Part shown: positions 63,073-64,000 of the stretch, one piece after another | How positions within the stretch are numbered: position 1 is the stretch's first letter | Layout: every line of letters starts with the position of its first letter | Assembly (NCBI RefSeq): GCF_004114975.1 | Contig: NZ_CP030052.1 | Location: 682,001-746,000, forward strand | Reading direction: 5' to 3' | Length of the DNA stretch: 64,000 nt | Source of the DNA: Bradyrhizobium guangdongense | GTDB taxonomy: Bacteria; Pseudomonadota; Alphaproteobacteria; Rhizobiales; Xanthobacteraceae | Position numbers and translations under genes: made by a program | Notes under the pieces: model-generated | What the model was told of the DNA's origin: nothing | The model's input: the letters and a program-made list of their open reading frames with translations, nothing else | The model's database searches: none

Positions 63073-63968
63073 CAGCGATCCTCCATCACCGGCGACGCGG
63101 TGATCGCCGCGGCGGCGAGCTTGAGTTGATCGAAGCGCAGTGGCCCGCTCGGGAAGGCCTTTGCCAGCGCGGCCGGATAGAGCCTCGTCCTGATATCCGA
63201 ATAGGTCCAGGACGGCTTGCCTGCCCGCGCTCCGGTGGCTTCGACGAGCTGCGATAGCTGAATGGGCGTCAGAGACAACCCGGCCAGATCCATCGTGAGC
63301 AATTGGCGGCGCTCGTCGTCCGTTGGACGGCGGAACTCCTCGATGATGGCGGCGCGGCGGCACAAGGCAGGATCCAGGACCGACAGCCGGTTGGTGCACA
63401 GGATCACCACGATCCGGCCGCCGTACTGGCGCAGGTCATCGACGCCCTGAATGAGCGTGTTCACCGCTACCTTGTCTTCGTGGTGGCTGTGCTCCTGGGC
63501 GCGCGAGGCGGCGAGGCTGTCGCCTTCGTCGATGATCAGGACCGCGCGGCGGTGCTTGCCGGCCGATTGAATGACCTTCTTGAAGGCTTCCGCGATCAAT
63601 GTTCCCATCTCGCCGACCATGCCGCTGCCGCGGACGCGGTTACTCAGCTTGAACAGGATCGAATCTTCGCTTCTGGCCTCGATTACCAACTTGTTGGCGA
63701 TGCACTCCGCTGTTGCGGTCTTGCCGGTGCCGACATCGCCGTGAAAGATCACCAGCGGATACTGCTCGGCGACGAGATCGCAGATCGGAAGGCTCTTGCC
63801 GTGATTCTTGTGGCTCCAGCCCGCCAGCTCGCGGACATTCAGCAGCAGACGAAGCTGATCGTGGACCCGCGCATATCGGGTATCGAACCCCAGAAGGGTC
63901 TTCTCGCGTTTGGCCAGCGTATCGCTGGGCAGCGGCGTCTCGCTGTCGAAGATGCTGGGTTGACTCAC
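63072..63968 (-). CDS. AAA+ ATPase, possibly TRIP13/Pch2-like
   Basis: The 298-residue protein has Walker A FHGDVGTGKTAT near residue 88, Walker B AVLIIDEGDSL near 148 and a sensor-like VVILCTNRLSVLDPALCRR, a canonical AAA+ core. It could be a Cap6-type (TRIP13-like) ATPase that remodels HORMA proteins in type III CBASS; no HORMA is seen because the window ends. GTG at 63968 overlaps the stop of an upstream gene (GTGA); a TTG start nine bases earlier is less likely. It is the first complete gene of the operon. Confidence 0.75.
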   Translation of the reverse strand: MSQPSIFDSETPLPSDTLAKREKTLLGFDTRYARVHDQLRLLLNVRELAGWSHKNHGKSLPICDLVAEQYPLVIFHGDVGTGKTATAECIANKLVIEARSEDSILFKLSNRVRGSGMVGEMGTLIAEAFKKVIQSAGKHRRAVLIIDEGDSLAASRAQEHSHHEDKVAVNTLIQGVDDLRQYGGRIVVILCTNRLSVLDPALCRRAAIIEEFRRPTDDERRQLLTMDLAGLSLTPIQLSQLVEATGARAGKPSWTYSDIRTRLYPAALAKAFPSGPLRFDQLKLAAAAITASPVMEDR

Positions 63969-64000
63969 GAGGCCCAATCCTTGCGCTGCATGCCATAGGC
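63965..64000 (-). CDS. C-terminal end of an upstream gene
   Basis: Minus-strand codons from the window edge read AYGMQRKDWAS then a stop that overlaps the ATPase start (GTGA). Only eleven residues are visible. They belong to the preceding gene of the operon, whose identity is unknown. Confidence 0.45.
   Translation of the reverse strand, partial: AYGMQRKDWAS

Noticed and set aside
1..64000. tRNA genes, rRNA genes and CRISPR arrays
   Set aside because: I found no tRNA-like cloverleaf, no rRNA and no regular spaced repeats; a scan with dedicated tools would settle it.

Overview
The window looks like accessory DNA of a Bradyrhizobium symbiosis island, or that of a close Nitrobacteraceae relative. 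It is GC-rich, full of transposase fragments and frameshifted genes. It has a candidate tts box before a likely type III secreted effector (15.0-17.4 kb) and a nod-box-like element upstream of a NoeE-type Nod-factor sulfotransferase (55.9-57.8 kb). Identification is from motifs read by eye; no database was searched.

Layout. 1-13.4 kb is a catabolic block. A cut-off M20 deacetylase and a decayed SDR gene lead into two divergent operons. The minus-strand operon encodes SMP-30 lactonase, flavin reductase, ketopantoate-reductase-like protein and Ldh-type dehydrogenase. The plus-strand operon encodes an NtaA-type flavin monooxygenase, a TRAP transporter (DctP and fused DctQM), an amidohydrolase and an RraA-type lyase. 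An IclR regulator closes the block. 14-20 kb is scrambled symbiosis DNA: an antitoxin whose PIN toxin is cut short at a 56-bp repeat, the effector, IS21 and IS110 remnants, a LacI fragment, and the second copy of the repeat.

20.3-50.4 kb is a dense defence island. In order it holds a ubiquitin-like conjugation operon (Ubl, E2, JAB-E1 fusion, kinase-like protein, DUF6527-like protein). A CBASS-like cluster follows with one CD-NTase, two 2TM/beta-rich (Cap15-like) proteins and a possible DisA-like protein. Next is a type II CBASS (CapV divergent from CD-NTase, Cap2, Cap3), then two unknown genes. Then comes an unfamiliar locus of two predicted membrane-associated proteins, an M48 membrane protease, a radical SAM/SPASM enzyme and a 68-residue peptide. 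It is followed by AbiE with two clear operators, a DUF2130 protein, SIR2-HerA (SIR2 frameshifted), and an HTH plus nuclease-like pair with its own operator.

51.5-55.1 kb is a mobilization module (MobA, MobC and two coupled small genes), bounded by an IS91-family fragment. 55.9-59.6 kb holds noeE, the nod box, a broken excisionase-like gene and a transposase remnant. Two direct copies of a WGR-domain gene (24.6-25.1 and 59.7-60.2 kb) bracket about 35 kb that includes the CBASS to noeE segment. 60.5-64 kb runs off the end with a minus-strand operon of an AAA+ ATPase, a SLOG/TIR-like protein and a DEDDh exonuclease, perhaps the tail of a further defence operon.

Several defence genes carry single frameshifts (Cap15-like copy 1, the 33.7-34.8 kb nuclease-like gene, SIR2, the AbiEii end). 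This suggests decay or phase-off states, but sequencing error cannot be excluded here.
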